Below, piece by piece: positions 10,484 through 20,551 of a stretch of DNA of 64,000 nucleotides. The notes under the pieces are model-generated. The model ran no database searches, was not told the origin of the DNA, and worked only from the letters and a program-made list of their open reading frames with translations. The DNA comes from Pseudorhodobacter sp. (lineage in GTDB: Bacteria; Pseudomonadota; Alphaproteobacteria; Rhodobacterales; Rhodobacteraceae), in assembly GCA_024642045.1 (NCBI GenBank), contig JAHEBX010000002.1, positions 1-64,000 of the forward strand, written 5' to 3'. Each line of letters opens with the position of its first letter. The first letter of the stretch is position 1. The position numbers and the translations under genes are program-made.

Positions 10484-11272
10484 ATGGCAATCGAAATCGT
10501 AGACAGCCACTGCCACCTCGATTTTCCAGACTTTGCCAACGAGCTGCCCGAAGTGATTGCCCGCGCCCGTGCCGCAGGTGTGTCGCGCATGGTGACCATC
10601 TGCACCAAGCTGGTGAACCTGCCCCGCGTCCGCGAGATCGTCGCCACCTATCCGGGCGTCTATTACGCAGCGGGCGTGCATCCGATGTCTGCCGCCGAAC
10701 ACCCGCCCGTTTCGGTGGCCGATCTGGTGGCGCTGGCCGCAGACCCGATGTTCGTTGGTATCGGTGAGACGGGGCTTGATTACCACTATACCGCCGAAAG
10801 CGCAGAAATCCAAAAGACCTCGCTGCGCATCCATATTCAGGCCGCACAGGAAACCGGATTGCCGCTGATCATCCACGCCCGCGCCGCCGATGACGATATG
10901 GCCCGCATCTTGGCCGAGGGCATGGCGGAAAAACCTTATTCCTGCGTCATGCACTGCTTTTCGTCGTCCGAAGCGCTTGGGATGGCCGCGCTCGAGATGG
11001 GCTTTTATCTGTCGATGTCGGGCATCGCGGCCTTTCCGAAATCGCAAGAGCTGCGCGATATCTTTGCCAAGGCGCCGCTGGACCGCATCCTGCTGGAAAC
11101 CGACAGCCCCTACCTTGCCCCCCCGCCCTATCGCGGACGTCGCAACGAGCCTGCCTATACCGCCTTTACCGCCAAGGCCGGTGCCGCCGTCTTTGGCGTG
11201 ACCGAGGCCGAATTCGCCGCCGCCACCACCGCCAACTTTGACCGCCTCTTTACCCGAGCAAAGGCCCTCTGA
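10484..11272 (+). CDS. TatD family hydrolase
   Basis: VDSHCHLDFPDF; GIGETGLDYHY; ETDSPYLAPPPYRGRRNEP. Confidence 0.93.
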   Translation: MAIEIVDSHCHLDFPDFANELPEVIARARAAGVSRMVTICTKLVNLPRVREIVATYPGVYYAAGVHPMSAAEHPPVSVADLVALAADPMFVGIGETGLDYHYTAESAEIQKTSLRIHIQAAQETGLPLIIHARAADDDMARILAEGMAEKPYSCVMHCFSSSEALGMAALEMGFYLSMSGIAAFPKSQELRDIFAKAPLDRILLETDSPYLAPPPYRGRRNEPAYTAFTAKAGAAVFGVTEAEFAAATTANFDRLFTRAKAL

Positions 11273-12072
11273 TGGCACAGATGCGCTTCACCATCCTTGG
11301 CTGTGGGTCGTCAGGTGGCGTGCCGCGCCTTGGCGGCCATTGGGGCGATTGTGACCCCGATAACCCGAAAAATCGCCGCCGCCGTTGTTCCATGCTGGTC
11401 GAGCGCATCGAGGGTGCCGCGATCACCCGCGTGCTGATCGACACGACGCCAGACATGCACCACCAATTGCTGGATGTGGGCGTCGGCACGCTTGACGCCG
11501 TTGTCTACACCCATTCGCACGCCGATCATGTGCATGGCATCGACGATCTGCGCCAGATCGTGCTGAACATGCGCGCGCGCCTGCCGGTTTGGGCCGATGT
11601 GCCGACCCAAGAGGCGCTGCTCAACCGCTTTGCCTATGCTTTCGTCGCCCCTGACGACAGCCCCTATCCGCCGATCCTCGATATGCACACAATCCACGGC
11701 GCTTTCGAGATCGCAGGCGCTGCCGGCCCGATCCGGTTTCAACCTTTCACCGTCGATCACGGCTCGATGGATGCGCTTGGCTTTCGCATCGGCGGGCTGG
11801 CCTATCTGCCCGATGTCATCCGCATACCCGATGCGGCTTGGGCGCATCTGCAAGACCTCGACTGCTGGATCATCGACGCCCTGCGCCGCACACCGCATCC
11901 GACACACGCGCATCTGGCGCTGGCGCTGGAGTGGATCGAGCGGGCCAAGCCCAAGACCGCAGTGCTGACCAACATGCATCTGGATATGGACTATGCCACG
12001 CTCTGCGCTGAACTGCCCGCCCAAATTACGCCCGCCTTTGACGGTCGCACGCTGATCTTTGATCTGCCATGA
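11272..12072 (+). CDS. MBL-fold metallo-hydrolase (PhnP-like)
   Basis: TILGCGSSGGVPR; THSHADHVHGIDDLR; LTNMHLDMDY. Confidence 0.9.
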   Translation: MAQMRFTILGCGSSGGVPRLGGHWGDCDPDNPKNRRRRCSMLVERIEGAAITRVLIDTTPDMHHQLLDVGVGTLDAVVYTHSHADHVHGIDDLRQIVLNMRARLPVWADVPTQEALLNRFAYAFVAPDDSPYPPILDMHTIHGAFEIAGAAGPIRFQPFTVDHGSMDALGFRIGGLAYLPDVIRIPDAAWAHLQDLDCWIIDALRRTPHPTHAHLALALEWIERAKPKTAVLTNMHLDMDYATLCAELPAQITPAFDGRTLIFDLP

Positions 12073-13007
12073 GCGCGCTTCTCGACGTCATTTTGCCGGT
12101 CTTTCTGCTGATCGGCTTTGGCTATGCCGCCGCGCGCTTTGGTGCCTTCAGCGAGTCTAATGTCGACGGAGTCATGCGGTTTGCGCAAAGCTTTGCGCTG
12201 CCGGTGCTGCTGTTCAAATCCATCGCAGCGCTGGACCTCACTCAGGCCTATAACCCCGGCCTGATGCTGTCGTTCTACATCGGCGCGTTTGCGGGCTTTG
12301 GCTTTGCTTTCCTTGGCGCCAGATATATCTTCAAACGCTCGCTGGTCGATTGCGTCGCCATCGGCTTTGCGGGGCAGTTCTCCAACACCCTGCTTTTGGG
12401 CCTGCCGATTACCGAACGCGCCTATGGCAGCGGGGCCCTAGCGGGCAATTTCGCCATCATCTCCATTCACGCGCCGCTTTTGTATACCTTTGGCATCCTG
12501 CTGATGGAATGGGCGCGCTCGCGTGGGCATGTCAGCAACATCCCAGCACTTTTGCGCCAAGTTGGCAAAGGCGTGGTCACCCAGCCACTGGTCATCGGCA
12601 TCCTCTGCGGGTTTGCGGTCAATCTTTCAGGTGTGACGATCCCCAGCTTTGCCGCCTCTGCCGTCGAGATGATGGCCCGTTCCGGCATCCCTGCGGCGCT
12701 GTTCGGGCTTGGCGGCGTACTCTGGCGGTATCGCCCCGAAGGCGACAAGGCGACCATTGCGATGGTCTGCGCCGCCTCGCTGCTGGTGCATCCGGGCGTG
12801 GCCTATGCGCTTGGCCACTTTGGCTTTGGCCTTGATACGGCATCGCTGCGCTCAACCACCATCACCGCGGCCATGGCCCCCGGTGTGAACGCCTATATGT
12901 TTGCGCATATGTATGGCGTGGGCAAACGCGTCGCGGCTTCGTCTGTGCTGATCGCCACGGCGCTGTCGATTTTCACGACTTGGGGCTGGCTGCACTTACT
13001 TCCCTAA
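12069..13007 (+). CDS. AEC family transporter
   Basis: Multi-TM; MSALLDVILPVFLLIGFGYAAARFG, typical of AEC/malonate-auxin permeases. Confidence 0.85.
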   Translation: MSALLDVILPVFLLIGFGYAAARFGAFSESNVDGVMRFAQSFALPVLLFKSIAALDLTQAYNPGLMLSFYIGAFAGFGFAFLGARYIFKRSLVDCVAIGFAGQFSNTLLLGLPITERAYGSGALAGNFAIISIHAPLLYTFGILLMEWARSRGHVSNIPALLRQVGKGVVTQPLVIGILCGFAVNLSGVTIPSFAASAVEMMARSGIPAALFGLGGVLWRYRPEGDKATIAMVCAASLLVHPGVAYALGHFGFGLDTASLRSTTITAAMAPGVNAYMFAHMYGVGKRVAASSVLIATALSIFTTWGWLHLLP

Positions 13008-13955
13008 ACGGGCGTGAAAGATAAAGCCCAGAAAGTTCAGCAAGATCTGCGCCGCCAGAATGCTGGTCGATTGCGTCGGATCATAGTCCGGCGCGACCTC
13101 GACCAGATCCATGCCGACAACTTCGTGCCGTTCGGCCAGCGCCTGCAGCATCTCCAGCACTTCGTAATACAGAAATCCGCCGTGGCTGGGCGTTCCCGTC
13201 CCCGGCGCGATCGAAGGGCAAAATCCGTCGATATCCAGCGTCACATAAACCCGCGCGCCTGCGGGGATACGGCCGATCACCGCCCTCGCACCCAAAGCCC
13301 GCATCTGGCGCACCGACAGAATGTCCGACCCCATCGCGCGCGACGCTTCATAGCCTTCGCGCGCGGTGGATGACACGTTGCGAATACCCACCTGCGTCAG
13401 ACCTGTGACCCAAGGCTTTTCGGCCGCGCGCCGCATCGGGCTGCCATGCCCGACCCGCACACCATGCCGCTCATCGACAAAATCCAGATGCGCGTCGATC
13501 TGCAGAATATGGATCTCGCCCTGCCCCTCAAAGGCCTCGATGATCGGAATATTCACCGAATGATCGCCGCCGATGACCACAGGCAAGGCCCCCGCCGCCA
13601 GCATCGCTTGGACGCCAGTGCGGATGTTGTCATGGCTGCGCGCGGTGTCTGTGTGAACAATATCGGCATCGCCAATATCGACGATCCGCACCCCGGCCGG
13701 CAAATAGGTGCAGTCATCCTCGTGGTCATAGGCGCCCGCGTGCCCAAAGGAAAACAGGGTCGAGGCCTCGCGGACCGAGCGCGGACCAAACCGCGCCCCG
13801 GCCCGAAACTGCGTGCCTGCATCAAAGGGCGCGCCCATCACCGCGACATCGGCGTCAATCGTGGCCCAATCTTCGACATAGGGCCGCTTGCCAAAGGTCG
13901 CGATCCCCACAAAGGGCAGGTTCAGCCGCCCTGTCTCATAGCCATGCCCTGCCAT
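12996..13955 (-). CDS. speB: Agmatinase / ureohydrolase family
   Basis: GGDHSVNIPIIEAF, DAHLDF, TLDIDGFCPSIAPGTGTP metal-binding motifs. Confidence 0.88.
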   Translation of the reverse strand: MAGHGYETGRLNLPFVGIATFGKRPYVEDWATIDADVAVMGAPFDAGTQFRAGARFGPRSVREASTLFSFGHAGAYDHEDDCTYLPAGVRIVDIGDADIVHTDTARSHDNIRTGVQAMLAAGALPVVIGGDHSVNIPIIEAFEGQGEIHILQIDAHLDFVDERHGVRVGHGSPMRRAAEKPWVTGLTQVGIRNVSSTAREGYEASRAMGSDILSVRQMRALGARAVIGRIPAGARVYVTLDIDGFCPSIAPGTGTPSHGGFLYYEVLEMLQALAERHEVVGMDLVEVAPDYDPTQSTSILAAQILLNFLGFIFHARLGK

Positions 13956-13964
13956 AATCGCTCC

Positions 13965-14885
13965 TTATGACGGGGAAATTCCGCGCAACCGCTCGGACCG
14001 CCGCCGCAGCAGTTCAATCGTTGCAAGCAGGCTGACAGAAAAAATCACAAGAATCGTCGCCACCGACAGGATCGCCGGGCTGATCGCTTCGCGAATACCG
14101 TTCCACATCTGGCGCGGAATGGTCTGCTCGTCGTTTGCCCCCACGAACAGCACGACCACCACCTCGTCAAACGAAGTGACAAAGGCAAACAGCGCGCCCG
14201 AGATCATTCCCGGCAGGATCAACGGCATGATCACCTTGAAAAAGGTCGTCGATGGTGATGCACCAAGGCTGGCGCTGGCCCGGGTCAGCGAATGGTCAAA
14301 GCCTGAAAGTGTCGCCGTGACGGTGATGATAACGAAGGGAATGCCCAAGGTCGCATGCGCAAGGATCACGCCCAGATAGGGAACGCCCCATTTGTTGATG
14401 CCGATGCTCGAGTAGAAAAAGAACAGCCCCAGCGTGATGATGATCAAAGGGACAATCATCGGCGAAATCAAAATCGCCATGATCGCGCGGCGGTATGGCA
14501 TCTCGGGGCGCGACAGACCAAGGGCTGCCAAGGTGCCAAGAAAGGTTGCGGTGATCGTCGCAAAGAACCCGATAATGATCGAATTCTTCGCCGCATTCAC
14601 CCAGGCGGCGTCTTTCCAAACAATGCTCCACCAAGCGGCGTCACGCGGCACATTCGTAGGCACGTTCGGGTGGGTCAGCAGCAGGTCATACCACCGCAAC
14701 GAATATCCCGTCGGGTCAAACGACAGCATCTTTTGGGTAAAGGTGAAGTAGGGCTCGGCGTTGAATGACAGCGGGATCACGATCAGGATCGGCGCGATCA
14801 GAAACAGCAGGATCAGACCGCAAATCACCCGAAAGGTGTAGTGCCAGACGCGTTCCAGCGGCGAGGCGTAAATTGGAAGTGCCAT
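13965..14885 (-). CDS. ABC transporter permease (PotC-like)
   Basis: Multi-TM permease with ASASLGASPSTTFFKVIMPLILPGMISG EAA loop. Confidence 0.9.
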   Translation of the reverse strand: MALPIYASPLERVWHYTFRVICGLILLFLIAPILIVIPLSFNAEPYFTFTQKMLSFDPTGYSLRWYDLLLTHPNVPTNVPRDAAWWSIVWKDAAWVNAAKNSIIIGFFATITATFLGTLAALGLSRPEMPYRRAIMAILISPMIVPLIIITLGLFFFYSSIGINKWGVPYLGVILAHATLGIPFVIITVTATLSGFDHSLTRASASLGASPSTTFFKVIMPLILPGMISGALFAFVTSFDEVVVVLFVGANDEQTIPRQMWNGIREAISPAILSVATILVIFSVSLLATIELLRRRSERLRGISPS

Positions 14886-14895
14886 CTTGTGCCCC

Positions 14896-16161
14896 TTAAC
14901 CCAGTTTCAGTTTATCAATGCCGACCAGTTTGTCGTAGAGCCAATACAGCAACAGGATCGACGCCAGCAAAATTGTTGCCAGTGCTGCGGCAAGCGACCA
15001 GTTGTTCGATTTGGTCACATGAAATGCAATCAGGTTAGAAATCAACTGGCCCGAGGCCCCCCCCACCAAAGCGGGGGTGATGTAATAGCCGACCGACAAG
15101 ATGAACACGAGCAACCCGCCCGCCCCGATTCCGGGGATCGTCTGGGGCAGATACACCCTGCGGAAAGCGGTCCAGGACGTCGCGCCAAGGCTGCGCGCCG
15201 CGCGCACATAGCTTGGCGGAATCGGCTTCATCACCGAAAACAGCGGCAGGATCATGAACGGCAGCAGGATATGGGTCATCGCAATCACCGAGCCCATCAG
15301 GTTGTTGATCATCACCAGACGCTGGTCATCCGAAATGATCCCCGTCCAGACCAGAATACTGTTGATCACACCCTGACTTTGCAACAGCACCATCCACGCC
15401 GTTGTTCGGACCAAAAGCGATGTCCAGAAGGGCAGAAGCACCATGATCATCAAAAGGCTGGAATAGCGCATCGGCAGCGACGAGAGTAAAAACGCCACCG
15501 GAAAGCCGATGATCAAGCAGATCACAGTGATCGCCGCAGAAAGCACAAAGGTGCGCACAAACAGGTTCACATAGACCCGTTCATTTTCCGGCACTTGTCG
15601 GATCGCGCCATTCGCATCACGCTCGAGGTCAATTGCGGCCAGGTAGAAATCACCGGTATAAGCGCTGCTTACACGACGCATCACCCCCCAAAGCTCGGGC
15701 GAGCCCCAGTCTTTGTCCAAGGCGACCAACGAGTCTTTGAACGGCGGTTCTAATTTCTTTGCATCGCGCCCTGCCTTGGTGAACAAGGACCGCGTGCCCG
15801 GCATTTCATAATTCACCCGCTCACCGGCAACGGCAACTGTTCTTGCAGCACCGGCAGAGACAAGGTCGTTTACAAGCGCAGTATAGGCGGCTTCATCAGG
15901 CTCGGTTCCATTCGGATGTGTCCGGAACCATTCACCGATCTGCGGCATGTTTTCCGAGAATCTCGGGTTGTAGACCGACTGATGCAACACCTGTGCAATT
16001 GGCCACGCAAACGTAATTAGAATGAAGGACAACAGCGGCAGCACCAGCATAAAGGCGCGCCACTTTGCTTTCGACTGCGCTTGGGCCAAAGCCTCCTTCA
16101 ACGGTCTCCCGTCAGAGGTTTTGAGCAATTCACCTTGATCAGCAGCAAGATCGGCCATCAT
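14896..16161 (-). CDS. ABC transporter permease (PotB-like)
   Basis: RAARSLGATSWTAFRRVYLPQTIPGIGAG EAA loop; multi-TM. Confidence 0.9.
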   Translation of the reverse strand: MMADLAADQGELLKTSDGRPLKEALAQAQSKAKWRAFMLVLPLLSFILITFAWPIAQVLHQSVYNPRFSENMPQIGEWFRTHPNGTEPDEAAYTALVNDLVSAGAARTVAVAGERVNYEMPGTRSLFTKAGRDAKKLEPPFKDSLVALDKDWGSPELWGVMRRVSSAYTGDFYLAAIDLERDANGAIRQVPENERVYVNLFVRTFVLSAAITVICLIIGFPVAFLLSSLPMRYSSLLMIMVLLPFWTSLLVRTTAWMVLLQSQGVINSILVWTGIISDDQRLVMINNLMGSVIAMTHILLPFMILPLFSVMKPIPPSYVRAARSLGATSWTAFRRVYLPQTIPGIGAGGLLVFILSVGYYITPALVGGASGQLISNLIAFHVTKSNNWSLAAALATILLASILLLYWLYDKLVGIDKLKLG

Positions 16162-16229
16162 CCATCCTTCGATCGGTCAAAGTCGTCATAGAATTCGGGC
16201 GCGAAGTCTCCTCCGCGCCCGCGTTCAAA

Positions 16230-17303
16230 TCAGTTCGCTGCAAGCCAGGAGTTGAAGCGATCGTTCAGCTCGCCATCATGATCAACCCAGAACTCGTAGG
16301 ACGAGGCCAGCGCGTTCTTCAGGTTCTCAGCCGAGGTAGGCATATAAGGGCCCATCTCGGTCTTACCGTCGTTGAACATGCCAACCAGAGCGCCCGAAGA
16401 CTTGCGTGCCGGACCATAAGAGATCCACTTGGCCTGATCGGCCAGCGCTTGGGTCGAGGTCGCGAACTTCACGAACTCCAGAGCCTGATCCTTGTTCGGT
16501 GCGCCCTTCGGAATAACGAACAGGTCATATTCGTAAACCTGACCATCCCAGACGGTGGTAAAAGGCTTGCCCTCGGACACAGCGGCCGAGAACAGACGGC
16601 CGTTATAGGCGGTGGTCATCGCGACCTCACCGTCTGCCAACAGCTGCGGCGGCTGAGCGCCAGCTTCCCACCAGATAACGTCTTTCTTGATGGTGTCGAG
16701 TTTTGCAAATGCCTCGTCAACGCCCTCTGGTGTGCCCAGTTTGGCATAAACGTCAGCCGCCGGAACGCCATCAGCCATCAACGCCATTTCGAGGTTGGCT
16801 TTGGCGCCCTTGCGCATACCGCGCTTGCCGGGGAACTTCGTGGTGTCGAAGAAATCGGCCATCGTGGTCGGCTTGTCGCCTGTGAACTTGGTGTTGTCAT
16901 AGCCGTAAACGGTCGAAAACACGATCGTCGAGACTGCGCAATCGGTCACAGCGCCGGGCAGGAAGTCGTCAGCAGCAGGGGTGCCATCAGCACCAGCCGG
17001 CAGTGCGTCCATGCCGATTGGCTCGAGCATGCCTTCGTCGCAAAGACGGATCGCGTCAGCATATTCCACGTCAGCCACGTCGATCGAGACGTTGCCAGCT
17101 TCGACTTGGGTCTTGACCTGCGGCGCCGGGTTGTCCGAGTCAACCGAGATCACATTGATGCCGGTCGCGGCGGTGAAAGGCTTGTGATAGGCCTCAACCT
17201 GGCTTTTGGTGTATGCGCCACCCCATGACATCACCGTTACGTCGGCCTGTGCGGCAAACGAAACGGCGGTCAGGGCGGTAGACAGAACGAGAAGTTTCTT
17301 CAT
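16230..17303 (-). CDS. Extracellular solute-binding protein of polyamine-type ABC transporter
   Basis: Signal peptide MKKLLVLSTALTAVSFAAQA; DVTVMSWGGAYTKSQVEAYHKPFTAATGI, PotD/PotF-like. Confidence 0.88.
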   Translation of the reverse strand: MKKLLVLSTALTAVSFAAQADVTVMSWGGAYTKSQVEAYHKPFTAATGINVISVDSDNPAPQVKTQVEAGNVSIDVADVEYADAIRLCDEGMLEPIGMDALPAGADGTPAADDFLPGAVTDCAVSTIVFSTVYGYDNTKFTGDKPTTMADFFDTTKFPGKRGMRKGAKANLEMALMADGVPAADVYAKLGTPEGVDEAFAKLDTIKKDVIWWEAGAQPPQLLADGEVAMTTAYNGRLFSAAVSEGKPFTTVWDGQVYEYDLFVIPKGAPNKDQALEFVKFATSTQALADQAKWISYGPARKSSGALVGMFNDGKTEMGPYMPTSAENLKNALASSYEFWVDHDGELNDRFNSWLAAN

Positions 17304-17377
17304 TCGGTAGCTCCCATAGTTGGTGTAGGACGATATTTCAGGCTGCGTCCTTTGCAGCCAACCCCTTGATCGGGGCA

Positions 17378-18481
17378 TCACATAGGATCAAGCGCGCGGG
17401 CGTCTTGTGGCGCCCAACCGATCTTGATCTTTTCACCTGGGCGCAACATCCGCTGGCCCAAAGTGTTTCGCGATTTGATCACGAACTCATCCGAACCCGC
17501 CACTTTGAGACGTGTGCGGAACAGATCGCCCATGTAGATGAATTCCATCACTTCGGCGTCGATTGTATGCGCACCGGCGGGCATCATTTCGGGCTTGAAT
17601 TCAACCCGCTCGGGGCGAATCGATACCAGCGTCTTGGCACCTTTTTCCGATACATTTACCGGTGTTGCGTTAATCACCTCGCCGGTGGCCAGACGCACGG
17701 TGCAGCTGTCGCCGTTGATGGATTCAATCACGCCCGGCAGCTTGTTATTCTCGCCGATGAACTGTGCGACAAAGCTGTTGTCGGGCCGCTCGTAGAGGTC
17801 TGAAGGGCTCGCCAATTGCTGGATGCGGCCATCGTTGAACACAGCAACACGGTCCGACATCGTCAGCGCTTCACCTTGGTCATGGGTCACATAGACCACG
17901 GTGATGCCAAGAGTTTCGTGCAGATGCTTGATTTCATACTGCATGTGTTCGCGCAGCTGTTTGTCCAAGGCACCCAAGGGTTCGTCCATCAACACAAGGC
18001 CGGGATCGAACACCAGCGCCCGCGCCAAGGCGATACGCTGCTGCTGTCCGCCCGAAAGCTGTGCGGGGCGACGGTTGGCAAATGCCCCCATCTGCACCAT
18101 GTCCAGCGCCCGCGTCACTTTGGCATCACGTTCGGATTTACCCATCCCGCGCACTTCCAGTGGAAAGGCAAGATTCTCACCCACTGTCATGTGCGGAAAC
18201 AGTGCATAGTTCTGAAACACCATCCCGATGCCCCGTTTGTGCGGCGGCACCTCGTTGATATTCACTCCATCCAGTTTGATCTGACCGTTGGTCGCCGTCT
18301 CGAAACCGGCGAGCATCATCAGGCAAGTGGTTTTGCCTGAGCCAGACGGTCCAAGCATCGTCAGAAACTCACCCTTGCCGATTGCAAGATTTAGGTCCTT
18401 TACGACAAGCTGAACCCCGTCATAGCTTTTCTGAACGTGCTCAAAAGCGACGAAAGCGTCGTTCGGGCTGGATGATACCAC
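17378..18481 (-). CDS. potA: ABC transporter ATP-binding protein (PotA-like)
   Basis: Walker A GPSGSGKTT; LSGGQQQRIALARALVFDPGLVLMDEPLGALD; TOBE-like C-terminus. Confidence 0.92.
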   Translation of the reverse strand: MVSSSPNDAFVAFEHVQKSYDGVQLVVKDLNLAIGKGEFLTMLGPSGSGKTTCLMMLAGFETATNGQIKLDGVNINEVPPHKRGIGMVFQNYALFPHMTVGENLAFPLEVRGMGKSERDAKVTRALDMVQMGAFANRRPAQLSGGQQQRIALARALVFDPGLVLMDEPLGALDKQLREHMQYEIKHLHETLGITVVYVTHDQGEALTMSDRVAVFNDGRIQQLASPSDLYERPDNSFVAQFIGENNKLPGVIESINGDSCTVRLATGEVINATPVNVSEKGAKTLVSIRPERVEFKPEMMPAGAHTIDAEVMEFIYMGDLFRTRLKVAGSDEFVIKSRNTLGQRMLRPGEKIKIGWAPQDARALDPM

Positions 18482-18597
18482 GCCAATCTCCCCATGTGTC
18501 CGGCAGTTTTCCTGCGCTTACTTACAGGCTAAGCATCAATCGCGCTAAACGCAATTCCTGAATTCACCCTTCGGTTTGCACGCGGAAATTGCCCATA

Positions 18598-18610
18598 AAT
18601 TGGTCCAATT
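18598..18610. promoter_or_regulatory. Palindrome AATTGG-T-CCAATT upstream of the ABC operon (candidate operator)
   Basis: Perfect 6-bp arms with 1-nt centre, about 117 bp upstream of potA start. Confidence 0.4.
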
Positions 18611-18876
18611 GCGCCGGAATTGACGACAAGAACGGCAGGTGAGGCACCCGTTGCGCGGCTTAGACAAACGATTTCAGCCTCGGGATTGCTGGTCAGGCCA
18701 AACGTTCAACTCATGCGGCCAAGCCAAGCCTGTTGGACATATCGCCAGAAATTCCAGTATGATTCGCGCACTTGCGATGGAATACAAGCGATCGGTAATC
18801 GCCCTCACAAAATCGCTGCCATCAATCGCTATCGGATCTCTTGCGCGAGCTACGCTCAAACGCTCCCTCGCCGGAT

Positions 18877-18963
18877 TGGTGCGGATGAAAGGACTCGAAC
18901 CTTCACTCCGATTAAAGAACAGCGACCTCAACGCTGCGCGTCTACCAATTCCGCCACATCCGC
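18877..18963 (-). tRNA. tRNA-Leu (anticodon GAG)
   Basis: GCGGATG.../CATCCGC acceptor stem, anticodon stem CAGCG-TTGAGGT-CGCTG, long variable arm, GGTTCGAGTCC T-arm and encoded CCA. Confidence 0.95.
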
Positions 18964-19117
18964 ACTTAGATCCGGCTAGGATGGGCGCTATCTAGCGGCA
19001 GTTTTCCGCGATGAAAAGGGGGATTCTGCATTGGCTTGCAACTGTGCGCGCCGGCGTGGTTGCATTCAAGCCCCGCGAAGGTCATTTCTGACCCAAACAG
19101 CCAGCAAAGAGAGCAAG

Positions 19118-19777
19118 ATGACAACCGATCCCGTCGAATGGCGCCAAATCGAAGGCCTTGCCCCCTATTCCGAGACCCTTGCGGCGATGGAGGCGCGCGT
19201 TGCCGCAATTTCGGAGGGCACAGCACCCGAGGCGATCTGGCTTTTGGAACACCCCCCCCTTTATACAGCGGGCACCTCTTCAAATGCCGCTGATTTGACC
19301 GAACCTGACCGCTTTCCGGTGCATATTGCCGGACGTGGCGGGCAATACACCTATCATGGTCCGGGGCAGCGGGTGGCCTATACCATGCTTGATCTCAACC
19401 GGCGCGGCCGGGATGTGCGACAGTTTGTGTGCGCCTTGGAAAACTGGGTGATTGCGACATTGGCCGAGTTCAACGTGCGCGGAGAACGACGCGCGGGCCG
19501 AGTCGGCGTCTGGGTGGTGCGGCCTGATCTGCCTCCGAATGCTGATGGCAGCCCGCGCGAAGACAAGATCGCGGCAATCGGGGTCAAGCTGCGCAAATGG
19601 GTCAGCTTTCATGGCATCTCGATAAACGTTGAACCTGACCTGTCGCACTTTAGTGGCATCGTGCCCTGCGGTATCCGCGAGCACGGCGTCACCAGCCTTG
19701 TCGATCTGGGCCTGCCGGTCACGCTGGCCGACCTTGACGCCGCGCTCATCGCCACCTTTCCGCGCGCCTTTCCTTGA
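19118..19777 (+). CDS. lipB: Lipoyl(octanoyl) transferase
   Basis: [57 protein letters not shown]. Confidence 0.95.
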   Translation: MTTDPVEWRQIEGLAPYSETLAAMEARVAAISEGTAPEAIWLLEHPPLYTAGTSSNAADLTEPDRFPVHIAGRGGQYTYHGPGQRVAYTMLDLNRRGRDVRQFVCALENWVIATLAEFNVRGERRAGRVGVWVVRPDLPPNADGSPREDKIAAIGVKLRKWVSFHGISINVEPDLSHFSGIVPCGIREHGVTSLVDLGLPVTLADLDAALIATFPRAFP

Positions 19778-19858
19778 CCGCTGCGACCATCCGTCCTTTG
19801 CATCTTGCGGCTCAATAGCGCACAAAGAGTTAGAATTTTGCTGACGAAAGTGAACACC

Positions 19859-20278
19859 ATGACCAAACTCTCGCTAATCTGTGGCCTCGCTCTGGCCGTA
19901 TCCACCTCCGCCGCTTTCGCAGGGGACGCCGCCAAGGGCGAATCCGAGTTCAAGAAATGCAAAGCCTGTCATTCGATTGTGGCCGATGATGGCACCAAGA
20001 TCGTCGCGGGTGGCAAAGTCGGACCCAACCTCTATGGCGTGATTGGCCGTCAAATCGGCAGCCTCGATGGGTTTGCCTATGGCGACAGCATCAAGGCGGC
20101 CGGAGCCGGCGGTGCGGTTTGGGACGAAGCGAGCCTTGCCGTATACGTGGCGGATCCGACCGCGTGGCTCAAGGAAAAGACCGGCGATGCGGGCGCGAAA
20201 TCCAAGATGAGCTTCAAGCTTGCCAAGGGTGGCGAAGACGTTGCGGCCTATCTTGCTTCGGTAAAGCCCGCGCAATAA
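19859..20278 (+). CDS. Class I cytochrome c (c-550/c-552 type)
   Basis: Signal peptide; haem motif CKACH; C-terminal MSFKLAKGGEDVAAYLAS. Confidence 0.88.
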   Translation: MTKLSLICGLALAVSTSAAFAGDAAKGESEFKKCKACHSIVADDGTKIVAGGKVGPNLYGVIGRQIGSLDGFAYGDSIKAAGAGGAVWDEASLAVYVADPTAWLKEKTGDAGAKSKMSFKLAKGGEDVAAYLASVKPAQ

Positions 20279-20295
20279 TCGCGCGAATATCCCGG

Positions 20296-20328
20296 AACCG
20301 GCCCGTCTCTGGCGCGGCCGGTTTTTTG
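20296..20328 (+). terminator. Intrinsic terminator downstream of cytochrome c gene
   Basis: AACCGGCC...GGCCGGTT followed by TTTTTG. Confidence 0.8.
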
Positions 20329-20432
20329 TTGCCCGCGGCCCAACGGCTGACCGGGACTTGCTGCGACATTGCGCCTCAAGGTGTCCAAGCTGCCGCAAAT
20401 GCGCAAAAATCTTTCAAAACCAGCTGGAAAAC

Positions 20433-20446
20433 TTGATCTGGGTCAA
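20433..20446. promoter_or_regulatory. FNR/FnrL-type box TTGATCTGGGTCAA upstream of ctaD
   Basis: Matches TTGAT-N4-(A/G)TCAA dyad, about 106 bp upstream of ctaD start. Confidence 0.65.
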
Positions 20447-20551
20447 AGTGAGACATTGCCCTAGACCAACCCGCAATCTAAACAAGTCTTGTAACTTCGG
20501 CGTGGCGACTCCATGCACGAAATAAAATTGCAATAGAAACGGGAGATGCCA

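Noticed and set aside
9638-11278. 546-aa ORF antisense to holB and tatD
   Set aside because: Opposite strand of two well-supported genes; Gly/His/Arg-rich composition typical of spurious antisense frames.
18482-18620. Possible guanidine riboswitch ahead of the transporter/agmatinase operon
   Set aside because: I could not match the leader to guanidine-I, II or III consensus elements.
18639-18995. 118-aa ORF upstream of lipB
   Set aside because: Overlaps the tRNA-Leu gene and lacks any motif.
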